Assembly (NCBI GenBank): GCA_006937955.1
Contig: SSNP01000084.1
Coordinates: forward strand, 192,546 to 256,545
DNA: 64,000 bases
Origin: Pachypanchax playfairii
Lineage: Eukaryota; Chordata; Actinopteri; Cyprinodontiformes; Aplocheilidae
Direction of reading: 5' to 3'
Shown: piece after piece, positions 50,064 through 63,324 of the stretch
Numbering within the stretch: position 1 is the stretch's first letter
Layout of the letters: every line of letters begins with the position of its first letter
The notes under the pieces: generated by a model
Seen by the model: the letters and a program-made list of their open reading frames with translations, nothing else
Told to the model about the DNA's origin: nothing
Database searches by the model: none
Translations under genes and position numbers: made by a program

Positions 50064-53000
50064 TTTTATTGTTTAATTGCATTTTCTGTCTTTAATGTCT
50101 CTGCAGTGTTGAAGACAGTTGAGAATTTGGGCGTGAGTTGTGTCAAAACGACAGAAACATATGGAAACAAACTGATGGCTGAGTTAAAAAGCCTGAATTT
50201 TCCTTACAGACACGATGCTGTGAGTACGCCATATACTTCAAAACTGTGTTGATATTTTTACTCTACGACACTTTGGATGTGTCAGAATTTACAATGTCTC
50301 ATCTGTTGTCCGTTCAGCTTCAATCTCTGATTCTGAATCTATGAATTCTTATAATTTTATAGCATTTGAAAAGTTTAAACCTTCTCAAGGTCCTCTTTTC
50401 TTTCAATGTTAAACAGCAAATATGTATTTTTTTTAATCAGGGAAGTGCCGATATGAATTTGTTTGTGTAGGTACAAACATTAAAATCAAGCCAATTAAAT
50501 GCTTTTCTTTTCATTGTTTTACTCTCAGTTCACAAGAGTCTATTCTTGGGGCTATTTTTTAATCCCCTCCCACCTACTCATTACGTGTCACTCGTGCAGC
50601 ATTTCTTTCAACTCTGAATCTCAAACACATGCGCAAATAAGCCAATAAGAAAACAATAATCCAGAAAATAAATGTACCTACGTTCACTTTAAAAAATCTA
50701 ATTCAAACTCTAATGCATGTTTCAGAAAAATAGTCCACATTCAGACTTACCGAGCATTAATAAAATAGTTTGGAACATGCAAAATTAACTCAGAATAAGT
50801 TCAATAAAAGGCTATGCCTGTTTTATTTAAGATTGCACAGCAGGAAGAGGAAAGGGCTGCTATTGTGCTCATAGACACTAAATGCCCGAGGCCTATACAC
50901 TCAAAATGATGCAGAAATCTTACAGTTGGAACCAGCTTTATATTTTTTGACACCCACTCCCAGGACCCGTTGGATCCCAGTCCTGATGCAGAACTCTAAC
51001 TTAGTGTTCTTGTACATCCAGTAACTGCTGCTAACTCCATCACAACACGAGAGATCGCATCACATCTGATCGCATAGACTCTGTTGGACCATCATTTTTG
51101 ATAAACACAAGTTCCCGGACACTCCTGGGACTTTAGTCTCTGACTGGACAGTGAGAGTCACATGGTGGGACTGAGAAGGAGCTGGTAATGTTCTCACAGA
51201 TGTTTCAGAACATCCTCGTGAAACATTCTGGTCAGTAAATTAGTGTATCAGTACGAAAGTGAAATGAATCACTCGTTCTGCTCTGGCAGCAGAAAGTTAA
51301 ACAGGTGACTTTTAGAATATAAAGCAGAGGTTTTAGATGCAGGTTGATGGTTTTACAGACACATATCAAACTGTTCTTTCAACTACAGGAAAATTACCTT
51401 TATGCTGAAAAGACTGATTTTATTTTGTCTTGTTTTTCAATGTTTCTTATGCCCCTAAAATACCAGCAGTCTGGACTTCTGGGCTCATAATTCCAGTTTT
51501 ATCATTCTCATTAGTTCTAAGATTTGTGACCCTGTTTAATAAGAATCTTGTATCGTCTTTAACCATTAAGGAAGACCGAAAACCTCAAGGTGGACTTAGT
51601 GAATCTGAGAAACGAAGAAAGGACCACATCTCCCACTTTATTCTCAGACTGGCTTACTGTCAGACGTAAGTCTGTGGTTTTAATTAGATAGAAACATTTG
51701 ATTAAATTGCAATAATCAGTATGTTTAATTTCTTTTTTTACCTGTTGTTTTTTTTTAAGGGAGGATCTGAGACGATGGTTCATTCAACAGGAAGTGGATC
51801 TTTTCCGCTACCGCTTTAATCAGCTGCTTCCAAAACAAAAGCTTGAGTTTCTTCACCAGAATAATCTGCAGTATAACACAGTGAGTCTTCAGAATCACAT
51901 TTTCCATTTGATTTCATTATTTTATGCAATTTCAGCTAGCTCGCTAACGCTTGTTGCTAAGCAGTGCAGATTATTCATGTCCATGAGCAAATCAAAACTA
52001 GAGAACCAGAGAGTAGGGACCGGTGTTATGCAGAAAAGTGTTCACCTACCTACCTACTGGGTTTCTGGGTTTAAAAAAGACAATTTGTCTTGTAAAATGT
52101 TACTTTTTAATTTGAGACTTTAAAGAGTCCCTTCCATTAAAAAAGGGTTTATCTGAGGTTTCTGTTGAATATTCTAGCTCTACAGGTGTTCTTACTGTTG
52201 TAGATGGTGGCATGCGCTCGCACTGGGGCCATTTCTATGCATTGAGTCATGTCAACAAAGCCGTGCTGTTCAGGTGTCCTCTATTGTTTGTTCCGCTTGA
52301 CTGTCCCTTTTTGTCCCTCTTTGCGTCGCTGTTTGCTGCGTGTCATTTTGACTCAATGCATAGCAATGGCGCATGCTGGTAGTCATGTGACGTCCAATCC
52401 AGTGATATATATATCTATGGTTAAAACCACGCCTAGCATGCCGCTGGCTAAAAGTTGTTAGCATAAACACGTATTAAACCGGAATAGACTCGGTGTGCTG
52501 TTGCCATGCGCAGCGGGGCAGGAAACAGTATGCCTTGCTCTCATAGGCTAGTTTGTTAGCCAATCTGAGTCCAGCAAATTTGCATAATGAATACTAATGA
52601 GTTGCAGCCCAAAACCGGACGAATCTTCACGCAGTTCCTGACGTTTTTTAGATATAAAATGTTTCATATTACAGGTTAATACTGCAGAAATAACAACAAA
52701 GTCATTGAATTTATGTGAAATGGCATCTTTAACACAATGCTGTCTCTTTTTTTTTTTTTTACCTTTTTCCTTTTGAATAAACCTGAATTGATGACATGTG
52801 TAGAACACATTTGGCCTTCAGTAGACAGTCAGCGAGATCAGGTAAAAAAGACTCTAAACAATAGCATTTATTAATGCTTAAAATGTAGAAACTTTCTTCT
52901 GTTGGAGCTTGTAGTAAATTTAGATCAATGTACATGTTTGTTAATGAAACTGACATAAAAATATGTTGTTGAGGAAAGTGAAAAATAAGTTGAAGTTAGC

Positions 53001-56000
53001 ACAGTGTTTTCATCTTCTCTCCACTAGATGGAGCTGTTCAGCCACTGTACCACATCCCTTCATCCTCATCACTAATGAATTATTGTCCTTTTGTTGTGTT
53101 GATGTAGAGAAATCCAGTTCTACTGTAGGGAAATTAAAAAAAAACAAAGATGAACTTTCTAATAACTTTATTAACATGTTGTCAAGCAGGAAAACAAACA
53201 GCGCTCTCATTTAAAAATACTTATTCTCTGTTTGTCAGCTGTCAGTATATTAACACTGACACTGTTTAGTCTTTCAAGCATGTTACTGAAGTTTGTCAGT
53301 AATTATTGTTATTTTTTTTTTCAGATTAGTTCTACAGAGAAAAAGGAACTGCAGGAAAAACTTGTCAACTCCAATTACACTGTCACTACCGTCCAAGTGG
53401 AAGAGCAGGACTTCTACAAGGTGAGTCACTCATTTTTATCCCACTGAAAGCGTGACAGTGTCACACCGTTACGACAAGGCGTCATTTTTTTCTTTTCAAA
53501 AACAATTTAATTGTAAAGTTTTCTGTATCTCTGGCTGGCATGGAGGGAAATTAAGATGGAAAACTGAGGCAGAGTCACACAAATATGCGTCCGTTTGTAA
53601 ATCCTAAATTCCCTGAGTCTGCAGTTCTGTGCGTGAAGGTCTGAAAACTGCACTGAATTATAAAGACAGGCACAACTTTGAATAGTGATCAAATCAGTGC
53701 GCGGGGAGTGGTGCATATTCGTGCAGCGCTGCAAACAAACAGACCTGCTGATAAATCAGGAGCGTGCAGTTTATCAGACATGCACTTATCTTGTTTCTTG
53801 TTGCTGATCAATGCTGAACGTTTAAAAAGAAAATAATTCTTCTTCAGACGATTAGCTAATGTTTATCATCACATTTCAGCAGAATATAATAACGTTTAAT
53901 CACTTTCCTATTGTGTAAAATGTGTTAAATCCTTATTCAGAGCTTGATTGATTGGTCAGCTTAAAAAAACATTTACAATAAGAACAGATTTACATCTACA
54001 GGCGATTCACGAATTGTAAAGGAAGCAGGGAAAAGGGAAGTTGTCATGGACTGCTAATTGATTCTAATTTACATTTCATGGAGCAGAATGTAAATAAGTC
54101 TCCCTGACGTCACTAAAATCAGGGTAAATCTCGGTATCCAGCAGGGGAAGGTTGGTCTTTAAGTCTGATGTTTATCAAACTACACATGGAAAAAAAACCA
54201 ACACATTTTTAAATTAATTTTTTTTAGGTTCCATTTCAAGATGCCCTTGATCTGGTGCGAACTAGAAAGGTGTACCTGAAAGGAGGCTACGCGTACATCC
54301 CACATCAGGAGATCGTCAGCATCGTTCTCAATGATTTCCGCATACGGCTGTCTAAAGCTCTTGCAGTAAGTAGCTGCAGCTCTTTAAAAAAAAGTCCTAA
54401 AAAGGATAAAGACGTGACCATTTTATTGTGTTTTTATGTCATAAACATATATAGTACAAGTTTATATTTAACACTTGATGCACTCTAAAAGTCACCAACT
54501 ATTTTGTCCTTGAAATGATGTGGAGACTATAATCCCCTCGGCGTTCCATCTCCTTGTATTAAGTTGTGCATGTACTTTACTGAAGTGCATTTTGTGTTTA
54601 CAAAAAGCCTGCTTCCACAAGGCGGATTGTTAAATTGCTGCTGCTGCCTTCAGTGGCCTTAGGGAAAGTGGAGAAACGCTGGGTTCAAACAAGGGGAATA
54701 AGCCTGCACGCATGACACAAAATGTCTGGAGGGATGACCGGCGACGACTAGCAGGAAGGAGCTTATTGTCCCTGCAGGCATGATGTTTTTTTTTTTTTTT
54801 TTAAAGCCGTGGCAGGGGGTCCACGAAGGCACAGTATGGAAATGCTCATGTTTTTGCTCTGAATCCCCCGAGGGATGTGAAACGCAGTGTTTTCGCAACC
54901 AGAGGCGTTGCTTATTATATATGCGAGGAGACAACTGTAGTTGAGTCGTGTCTTAGTGAGAAGTCCAGGCTGCAGATGTGGCGTGAGCGTTATCAACAAG
55001 CCTAAGCCAGCGGCTGTGTGTTACACCAACAGACTCATTCTGTTAATTAGACCCTGCACGGCCGACTTGCTGCAACTTCTATATCGATCGTCATACATGC
55101 TCAATATCCTAATAAACTCAAATAAGTGCTAAAGTATTACATATAGATTTAAGAGTATTGAGGATCTACTGGCCAATCAGAAGGACTCAGCTGATTTAAA
55201 CGGCAGCAATAGAGTCAAATCTGTTGTAGATTCAAACTTTAACTGTTTAACATTTCGGATGACCTATTGGAATAAAACCCAATGTAAGGTTCCCACTCAG
55301 ATGTCAGTGTAAACTCATCAACACTAAACTTATTGATCTAAAACACTGAAACTGGATCTTTAATTCAGAACCACGGGGTGTATTTAAACATGTAGAATTG
55401 ACTTCTGATTATTTAGTAACTCGTAAATGAATCCACAAATATTCCAGCTAATGTTTTGATCAGTGCTTTTAGCTAGCTGTGCAAACGAAAGCAGTCGATC
55501 CAGACGTCAAACTCTTTCCTTTTGTTTGTGTTTTGTAAACAAGAGTGGATTTTTGTTTAGTGGTGGTTTTTATCTTGTCACCCCCCGTATTTAAAGTAAC
55601 AGTCGCCTTTAATCAGTGTTATTTCCAGTAATGTGTGTGTTCGTGTCAAACACTGGGCTGCACTCAGCCGCTGATCTAAAAGGTTGTTCTGAACATCATG
55701 TCTGAACTTCTCTGCTGTCAAACTGAAATGTTTGATTACTAGAATTAAAGATGGGATTTTTTAAAGTGTAGTTTATGTCTTTGAGTTGCTGTAGAAGAGC
55801 CTTCATCTGTTGTTCTAAGTCTGTTTTTATTTATTTCTTTGATTAAATAAAAGCATTTAGTCAACTGGCTGTTGGATTCAGTTTTGGCTCCAGTTTTAAT
55901 TTGACGTGCGTTTTGTTTGCGGGTCTAATCGTATCCAGACTAACGCTGGCAAAGTGGCTTTCTGGTTGGCTTTGGTCTAAGAACGCGTCCTCCAACATGA

Positions 56001-59000
56001 AACGGGTAGTTCCAGCGTTTGCAAATGAGAGGAGGGAACAAAACAAAAATCTAAAGCGCAGTTTGGTTCTGGTTCTTCCATTCTTCCATTTCCAAATTCT
56101 TATTTGGACCTCTAACTGTTGGAAATGAATCATCTTCCACAGCAGTTTTTGTTGAAAGTATGTGTTATTTCCTTTTAATCTGAACAATAAAGGAAATCTA
56201 CAAAAACTCGAATAAAATTAAAACATGTAGCACGTTTTCCAAACGGGTGATTTTATTTAAAAACACAGCACACTATCATTACTATTTTTTTTTTATGCAT
56301 TTATACGACGGAACACAAATAATCGAGTCTGGAGAAAGTTAGTGTTGTACTTCACAGGTTTGTGAACCAAAGCTGGTCGCATGTTGTTTTAAACGTGACC
56401 CCACAGCTGTTTTTTCTGCTCCAGATGTTTAAGGACTGAACCTTAGTACCAGGTTTACATGCATTTGTCTGAAGATTAGCACTTTAAAGACATTCTTACA
56501 CTGTGTTAACAGTCTTCTTACTGCCAGCAGATATTCAGCAGCTTCATGTGTGAATGTGAATATTACACGTCTAATGCAGGATTTATCAGCTGACTAAGAA
56601 GTTAAAACCATCATTTTTTTGTTTTTAGTGAGCGAACACTGCACAAACTACAGTCAAGTTAATTAATTACAGATTCTCTGGCATATTTGCCCTTTGGTGG
56701 AATGTTTTTAATTAGTTTGACTAAAGTAGTTCTAAACACATCTGAGTTATAATTAGGAGATCCTGCATGTCAGCTTAAGTGCAGATACTTTAAAGGATTC
56801 TGACTGCGCTGACCTGTGATGTCACACTGTTCTTTGACTCAGACTTTATGCCATTACTCATGCGATGCCCATCTTTTCTGCAGCTGACAGCGCGCTCGCT
56901 ACCAGCGGTGTATTCTGATGAGCGTCTAAAGCCGCTTCTCAACCATCTCAGGTAAGAAGCAGGTGGAAGAACTCTGCAGGCCTTTTTGTCTCGGATTTGT
57001 TGGAAAATCAAAACACAGAAAAACAGAGTGAATTAACTGTTTTGGCTCTGCAAACATGTACAAACTGCTGCTGTTATATTTAGGGGAAGTTCCAGGGTGA
57101 ATTTGGTGTATTTTGCATGAACTAATCATTAAAATTCTGGTTTAAAGATGTCGGTAGATTAGAACTTTTTAGTACTGGAATGTCCTCAGGGTCGAGTCTT
57201 AAACTGAATTTACTTTAAACACATGGTTAATTTTAATGGCGATCACAGTTGTATCTGATGTATGTCTTGGTTCAGCCATGCGTATGTGGGGCAGGATTAC
57301 AGCAACCAGAAGAACGTTGGGAAAATCTCCTTGGAACAAATCGATTCAGTAAGTTGCACCGATTGTCTGGTTGAAATGGGAACGTTAAGGTTTATTTTTA
57401 CAGTTAAAACTTTTCAGAAGCTTGTTAAAGTGATGCGGCGTAATCAAAGCTAACGTTTTAGTGCTTCTTGGCCGCTGGTCATTAACATCTGTCTGCTTCT
57501 AGCTTTCAGGAAAGTCGTTCCCGCCCTGCATGAGGCAGCTCCACCAGGCTCTTAGAGAGAACCACCATCTCCGTCACGGAGGCAGGATGCAGTACGGTCT
57601 CTTCCTCAAAGGCATCGGCCTCTCGCTGGAGCAGGCGCTGCAGTTCTGGAGGTCGGAGTTCATAAGAGGCAAAGTGGACGCAGACAAGGTGACGTTACGT
57701 CTCATAAGACGATACTTTTATTAAATCTCACTAGCTGAGAATCCAAGCTGCGCTGATTGAAATTAAGTTTATATTTTGTTTCCAGCTGTAATGAATCTGA
57801 TGTAAACTAAAGTACGTGTAGTTCATCAGATTTTCCTGTAAATAGTGAAATAGTTTTGTGCATGGAGGAAGTGGTGAGTCAGTGCGAAGCAGCACTTTGG
57901 AAAGGACAAACATAATTTCTGGCTTTACGATTCAGGAGAAACAAATCACGCCATTTAGTCTATTACCGCTTTTAAATATGAATTTATAAGAAATCCTCGT
58001 GGTATTCTGTGGAAAACCACTTCGGAATTTAATTGTGTTATTTGCATTCCAGGCATCAACACGTACAGCATTAATTTCCTCAGTTTAAATTATTCCATAG
58101 TAGCAGATGTGTGTGACTGAGTTTGACTCACGCACATAGATCCAAAGTCTGGCTTTATAAATGTCAATGCATTTCCTTATTGACTGTGAAGAAAATAAGT
58201 GGCTCTTAAATGGGTAACTGCTTAGCTTGCATTGATTTTTCTTTGACAAACATGTTTGTACACTAAAGAGTATTCCGACAAGCGTGCGCTTCGTCTCGCA
58301 GGGCCCGTCTTTAGCGTGAGATGCTGCTGAATCAGATCAGTATGAGACGTCCTCGGTGTTAAATAAGGACAATCTGTGGAGACAAATAGACAAAATGTAG
58401 ATTTTTAAATACAATTTCTGATGGTTTTATATTGGATCGGGGTTTAAAGTGTTTTTTTTAATCTGCTGTTTTGTGGTTAAAAGTTTTATTCGATACTACA
58501 GATGTGTTTTAACAGGTTCATCCAGCTGTTTTCTTTAGAACACAGATAAAGCAGATAGATTACAGAGAAAATCTTAAATTCCTTCGTTTGTCTTTGTTTT
58601 GGTCAGTGATCCAGTCCTGGTCCCTAAGGGCCACTATCCTCCATGTTTTTAGTGTTTTTTTTTTTTGCTTCACCGCCACACCTGATTCACTGGTTGAATT
58701 ACATATTCAGCATCTCTTCATGTTCTGCCGAAGCCCATTATTCACCCATTGATTCAAATCAGATATGCCGGAGGATACAGAAGTCCTAATCTTTCATCAT
58801 GCGTATCCAACACAGACTTTGATTCAACCTAAGAGGCATTTTATTTCACCTGAATTTACTACAGAAATTCGGAGGTTAGCTTCACTCGTTCCTCATTGGA
58901 TCAATTTGTCATTTGATCAGAATCGCACACTGTTGCGTTGCCCCGCAGTTCCATGAACCTCATGCAGCAGAGCGTGTAAATCAGACAAGAAAATGGGGAA

Positions 59001-62000
59001 ATGGACAAGTAGCATGTCCACACCATGTTGGATAATAATGCAAGAAATATGAAAACATGATGAATGACACTGGGGGTTCTAGCAACCTTATACTGCAGGG
59101 ATATATAGGTGTTTTCAGCAGATACAAACATAATAAATAGTCTTATCCAGGTCAAACATCTTAATTATAACATCTATTGGACTTCTTATTGAATTGGAAT
59201 GTTCTCATTAGATAAAGTACTTCAATCTGGGTTTTTTTTTAAAGGAATTAAACATCTTATAGATGCAGAAGTTCAAACTATCTTGTAAAATTGTTCTGAA
59301 ATGAAACCTTCTTGTCCCTATTAAACTATGTTTTCATTTAAATTCAGAATGAGAGCTGCCAGTAGAGTTTCTGTAATATCACATTAGTAGTTTTATGATC
59401 ATTCAGCATCTGCTCCTCTGAAATCCACCCAAAGCACGTCTGAAAGAGAATATTTTAGTTGGGACGTGGCACAGTTGTGTGGTTATGTTTAGAGTTAACC
59501 CAGTTTTAAAGAAGGTGATGTGACTTAGGAAAGCAAGTTTACGGGCTTTTTTAAAAATTTTCTGCAGTTTGGGATGGACGGAAAGTGTGTGAAATCAAAA
59601 AAGAAATAATTCCAAAAACGATTCAAAGAGATGCTCCGCTGTCTGGAGACGATGTTCTGGACAAAAATGAGATCAGAACACAATTTGTCGAGTTTGCAAC
59701 CGATAATGGTTCGAACCTCAATTCTAAATGTATTGAGTAATTACAGGAGACCGATAGAAGAACTCAAACATCTTGAAGGTTGTCCTCAAGAAGAAGAGTC
59801 CTCTCCTCCTCTGTCTTCAGTGTGGAGTCTCCAGTCCAGTCTGTTGTGGTAGACACAACATAGTCTGAGTTTAAATTGTGCTTTGATGGTTTTCATTAGT
59901 GAGACGTCGTTATTATGCAGATATTGTCTAAATTAATAGTGTTGGCCATTATAAACAGGGAACATTGTGTAGAGAAATCTGTGGGTCATTATGGGTAATT
60001 AAATAAGAACTGATATGTTATAAAAAGTTTGATTTGTTGCTTCTCGCTCTCTAAAAACTTCAGTTCGGTGCTGAAATGTGATTTATTCTCAGCAACACAA
60101 AGATTTCAGATGATCTTCTGTCCAAAAGCACAATCACTGTCAGCAATATTAAAGGAGAATAAGTCTGTAATAAAGAGTCAGAATAGTACAAAGTAAAACG
60201 AATCAGCAGCCCATCTATTGTGCTGCTTGTAGAATTTGTTTTCCATCAGTGGAGCTCATGTTCCAGCCCCCTTCAGTCTCCTGCTTCTGAGGTGTCGTAC
60301 AGGGTGTGATGGCTTTTCACAAAGAGCCCCGCTTTTGTTCTACAGCGCCGCATCAGAATGGTGCTGACCAGCTCGCAGCTTTCACTGTGATGTATGTGTT
60401 GTGTCAGGGACTGCACTTTGTGGCACACTGCACAAAGCTGTCTCATTAGTATGCGACAGGCACGGGGAAGGAAGATGAGAGGCAGCGATGCCGAAAGGGA
60501 GGCCCGAAGGAAGAGGCAGTGTAATATTAGACTCGAGGGAGAGAATTGATGAAATTAACTTGATCCATCCATTTTTCTTTTTTGCGACCGAAGTTAGCCC
60601 ATTCATTTGGAGGAGTGTCTATTTGAGCCACATTATTGTAGTGTGTTGTTGCTTCGGGCTAGGACTGCTACTAAACTACTTGTTTTACAGATGTTAACTT
60701 TAACTTAATTAATTACCACTGACACAGTTTTTTTTAACATCGCTGCTGGAACAATTGAAGAACCTTTATTTTTCACTCTTAAAATAAACCTCTCACATTA
60801 TTTTCAGAACTTTTTTTTTTAAAAAAATGGTTCAATTTAACTCCAATTAAATGCTGTAGAGTTCTTCAAATTATAACCCAATAACACTCAGATGAATTTC
60901 ATTTAGTTTGTTCTGATTAAATTCAGTCCAAATCTGGTTTGTACAGATTAAATTTAGTCTAATTCAGCTTAATGCTTCATAATAAACTGGGTTTAAAACA
61001 GAAACATCCAGCCAAGGATGATTGTTGGAAGAAAAATAAGTGCTTATATGTTTGAGAGGAAAGACAGCAGGTGCTCACTGCAGCATGGGATGCACCCAAA
61101 TACAGTAGATTTATATAAGCATTAATAAAGAGCTGCCTAAAGGTCACTTGTGCCAAATCTGAATATAAAGGTCACTTGAACCAAAACGTAAATCTGAACT
61201 TTATTTAACGGGTCAATTTTAAGACAAGATCATACATGTAGAAAGAATTTCATCCTCTTGTATCCGAGTTCAGCTCTTCAAGATACGATGAAACCAGGTC
61301 AATAAGACACTTATTAAACACTAAGAGCTCTGTGATCTAACTCAAGTATCAGCTGATTTTACCATGTTATCTTGTAAATGCCTCCATCCACATAAACTCC
61401 CTCTTCCTTGAGCTGTGAAACTCCTTCTCTGCACGTTTTCATCACAGCGTAGAGCGAACAGCAGCGGCGCTGCTAGCTAATGTCATTATGGTGTTGTTCT
61501 ATTCAAGCATCCCAGTCAGCCATGACAGCGTGACAGCGAGCCAGCAGGAACCACACCAGGACTGTGAAAACTGAAGCAGCTAAATGAATTCAGCCATCTG
61601 CAAATGTGCTTCTCCAAGTGTAACATGTGAAAATGGATTTTTATCACACAAGGCCTGTACCTGAAACCCAGTGTAGTTATGAAAATGTTTTTCTTCTTGT
61701 CTCTGGAGGTGGCTTTGACTCTTAAATGAGGTTGGCACTAAAAAACAAAAAAAATGTGACAGTTTTGGACTAAAAAGTTTTATACAAAAATTAAACCACG
61801 GAAGCTAAAAGCAGAATTTTAAACCTTTCAGCAGCTTTTCAAGGTGTTTCAATGATCTGAGCTCTAATTTCTCTGCTTCTTGGATCAAATCCTACATTTT
61901 TATATATATAAAAAATAGTTACAATCATTAAATTAGTTAGATTGTTCTTTAACCTCAGAAAGCTCAGTCTAATTCAAATTCTTCAGATCACTTTAGACCA

Positions 62001-63324
62001 CTTAAGATCTTTTTTTTATGTGCACATTACTTCAGGTTTTAAACACTTTATTGGCGATGGAGTTCTCGGATGTGCTATAAGTCTTAAATCAGGAAGTGCC
62101 CTCTCGAATCTTTCCAAGCTTTACATAAGTAATATCAGATTTATTGTGCTTAAAGAAGAGTTGATGGGTTTTTAAACTGCCGCTGCAGCTTGTCACATTA
62201 GCAAGTTCAAGGGTTTTATTTCAACATTAATGTGTGGGTGCTGTCCTCGTGATTACAGCGTGTTACCATCAGAGCACTCTGGGTGTATTTTCCAGGGTTT
62301 TTTTTTAGAAGACAGGGTCATTGTAATGAATTTTAATGGCTTTACAAAATTACTGTGGAATAAAAGGAGTTTGCTGCACAGGTTGTATAAAATGACCTCT
62401 ATCAAAAGAAGATTTCTGGCACCTTTTGGGTTTATTTCCTGTTCGGGTGAAAGATTCCAAAATTCTGGCTCGTAAACAAATATATATTTAGCCTGTTGTT
62501 TTTACAAAGGTTTTTCCAAACTGATAAATTCGACTTGAACTGGTCGACCTTTAATAAAACTCGGTGCATTTTGGTCGCTACATATTTTTTCCCCTAGAAA
62601 TCCTCAAAGACCTTTAACACACGTTCAACTGCATGTGTTGGAATTACCTCCATTTACTCTTTGATTTAGGGCAGACTGTTTTTGAACATGGTGTCAGAGT
62701 GCTCTGCAGGACGCGAGGGCAGAAGCACAGAGAGGGATGGCCTCATTAAAGTATCTGTAAAGCAGATGTCTGAAGTGTGGCGACACATCTGCAGCAGGTC
62801 CTCTTTAATAGCTCTATATTTCATTTAGGAAAAGTTCCTGTCAAAGCTGACATGATGTATGACGATGTCTCTTTCACCCCAACCTTGTCCCTCTTCCACT
62901 CTCACCCTCTCCAACACATTCACTTCCTGTCTTCCCTCTTCTTTTCCTGTCTGCAGTTTGACAAAGCCTACGCCTACGGCATCCGCCACATGTTTGGCAG
63001 AGAAGGCAAGCGTGTGGACTACACACCTTACAGCTGCATGAAGGTGATTTTGTCAAACGCACCCAGCCAAGGCGACTATCACGGTAAGGGGATGGTTACG
63101 GGATGAAGTTGTGTAACAGTTATAATGGCTCAACTTCTCTACTCTTCAGTCTTTAAGTTTCATCCCATCTGTCTGTTATATTCATCTAATTGGCTGATTT
63201 ATATGTATGTTTATTTTAAACGAATGTTCTGGCGTCTGCAGGATGTCCATTCCGTCACAGTGACCCAGAGCTGCTGAAGCAGAAGCTTCAGTTCTACAAA
63301 GTGTCTCCCAGCGGAGTCAGTCAG
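49815..63324 (+). CDS. prim2: DNA primase large subunit; 3' end outside window
   Basis: Coding exons: 49815-49959, 50107-50219, 51571-51665, 51760-51880, 53325-53420, 54228-54365, 56884-56951, 57276-57348, 57503-57688, 62957-63083, 63242-63324. Phases join throughout, giving 415 residues so far of about 510. It matches human PRIM2: LQFYGQPPLENISLSEFE, DHISHFILRLAYCQ, RSLPAVYSDERLKPLLNHL, RENHHLRHGGRMQYGLFLK, YTPYSCMKVILSN and HGCPFRHSDPELLKQKLQ. Three of the four Fe-S cluster cysteines are visible: C292 (FPPC), C372 (YSC) and C389 (HGC), each five residues after human C287, C367 and C384. The fourth lies beyond the window. Prim2 partners the small primase subunit and DNA polymerase alpha to start RNA primers. 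The 51.9-53.3 kb intron carries a MITE and a copy of rab23 5' sequence. Confidence 0.97.
50027..50060. repeat. (AT)17 microsatellite
   Basis: Thirty-four bases of perfect AT in the first intron after the prim2 start exon, followed by a T-run. Confidence 0.95.
50220..51570 (+). other. prim2: prim2 intron
   Basis: AT-rich intron of about 1.35 kb; no supported exon or recognised element. Confidence 0.7.
51935..52050. repeat. 116-bp direct copy of sequence from the rab23 5' region
   Basis: Matches 47556-47671 over 116 bases with only two differences seen (GCAGTGCAG for GCAGCGCAG, AAATCAAAAC for AAAGCAAAAC). It lies in a prim2 intron 69 bp left of the second MITE copy. The shared block includes CTAGCTCGCTAACGCTTG and GTAGGGACCGGTGTTATGC. 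Confidence 0.95.
52119..52732. mobile_element. MITE-like non-autonomous DNA transposon, copy 2
   Basis: Second copy of the element at 8.8 kb, in the same orientation, about 614 bp, inside a prim2 intron. The left end is TTAAAGAGTCCCTT and the right end ATGGCATCTTTAA, again with TTAA at both edges. It shares long blocks with copy 1, including ATGCGCAGCGGGGCAGGAAA and GACGTTTTTTAGATATAAAA, but its middle differs (about 52.2-52.45 kb), where a TGACTCAATGCATAG block and a complementary ATGCATTGAGTCATG form an internal inverted repeat. No open frame. Confidence 0.8.
53421..54227 (+). other. prim2: prim2 intron
   Basis: No supported exon. The 53.56-53.78 kb part is GC-balanced and could be an old repeat or a conserved element; I cannot tell which. 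Confidence 0.6.
54366..56883 (+). other. prim2: prim2 intron
   Basis: A 2.5 kb intron with a poly-T run at about 54786-54802. The 54.6-55.1 kb part is GC-balanced and non-repetitive, so it is a candidate conserved non-coding element. No exon was seen. Confidence 0.6.
57689..62956 (+). other. prim2: large prim2 intron (5.3 kb)
   Basis: Mostly AT-rich. It holds a degenerate copy of a common fish repeat at 58.6 kb (listed) and two GC-balanced stretches, 60.25-60.6 kb and 61.4-61.62 kb, that look like possible conserved non-coding elements. No exon was supported. Confidence 0.6.
58608..58745. repeat. degenerate copy of a dispersed fish repeat
   Basis: CCAGTCCTGGTCCCTAAGGG, then CCACTATCCTCCATG and CACACCTGATTCA, form the familiar word order of a very common teleost short interspersed (MITE-type) repeat. 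Ends are not defined. Confidence 0.55.

Noticed and set aside
59706..59720. GGTTCGAACCTC resembling a tRNA B box
   Set aside because: No A box at the right spacing and no cloverleaf can be folded around it.
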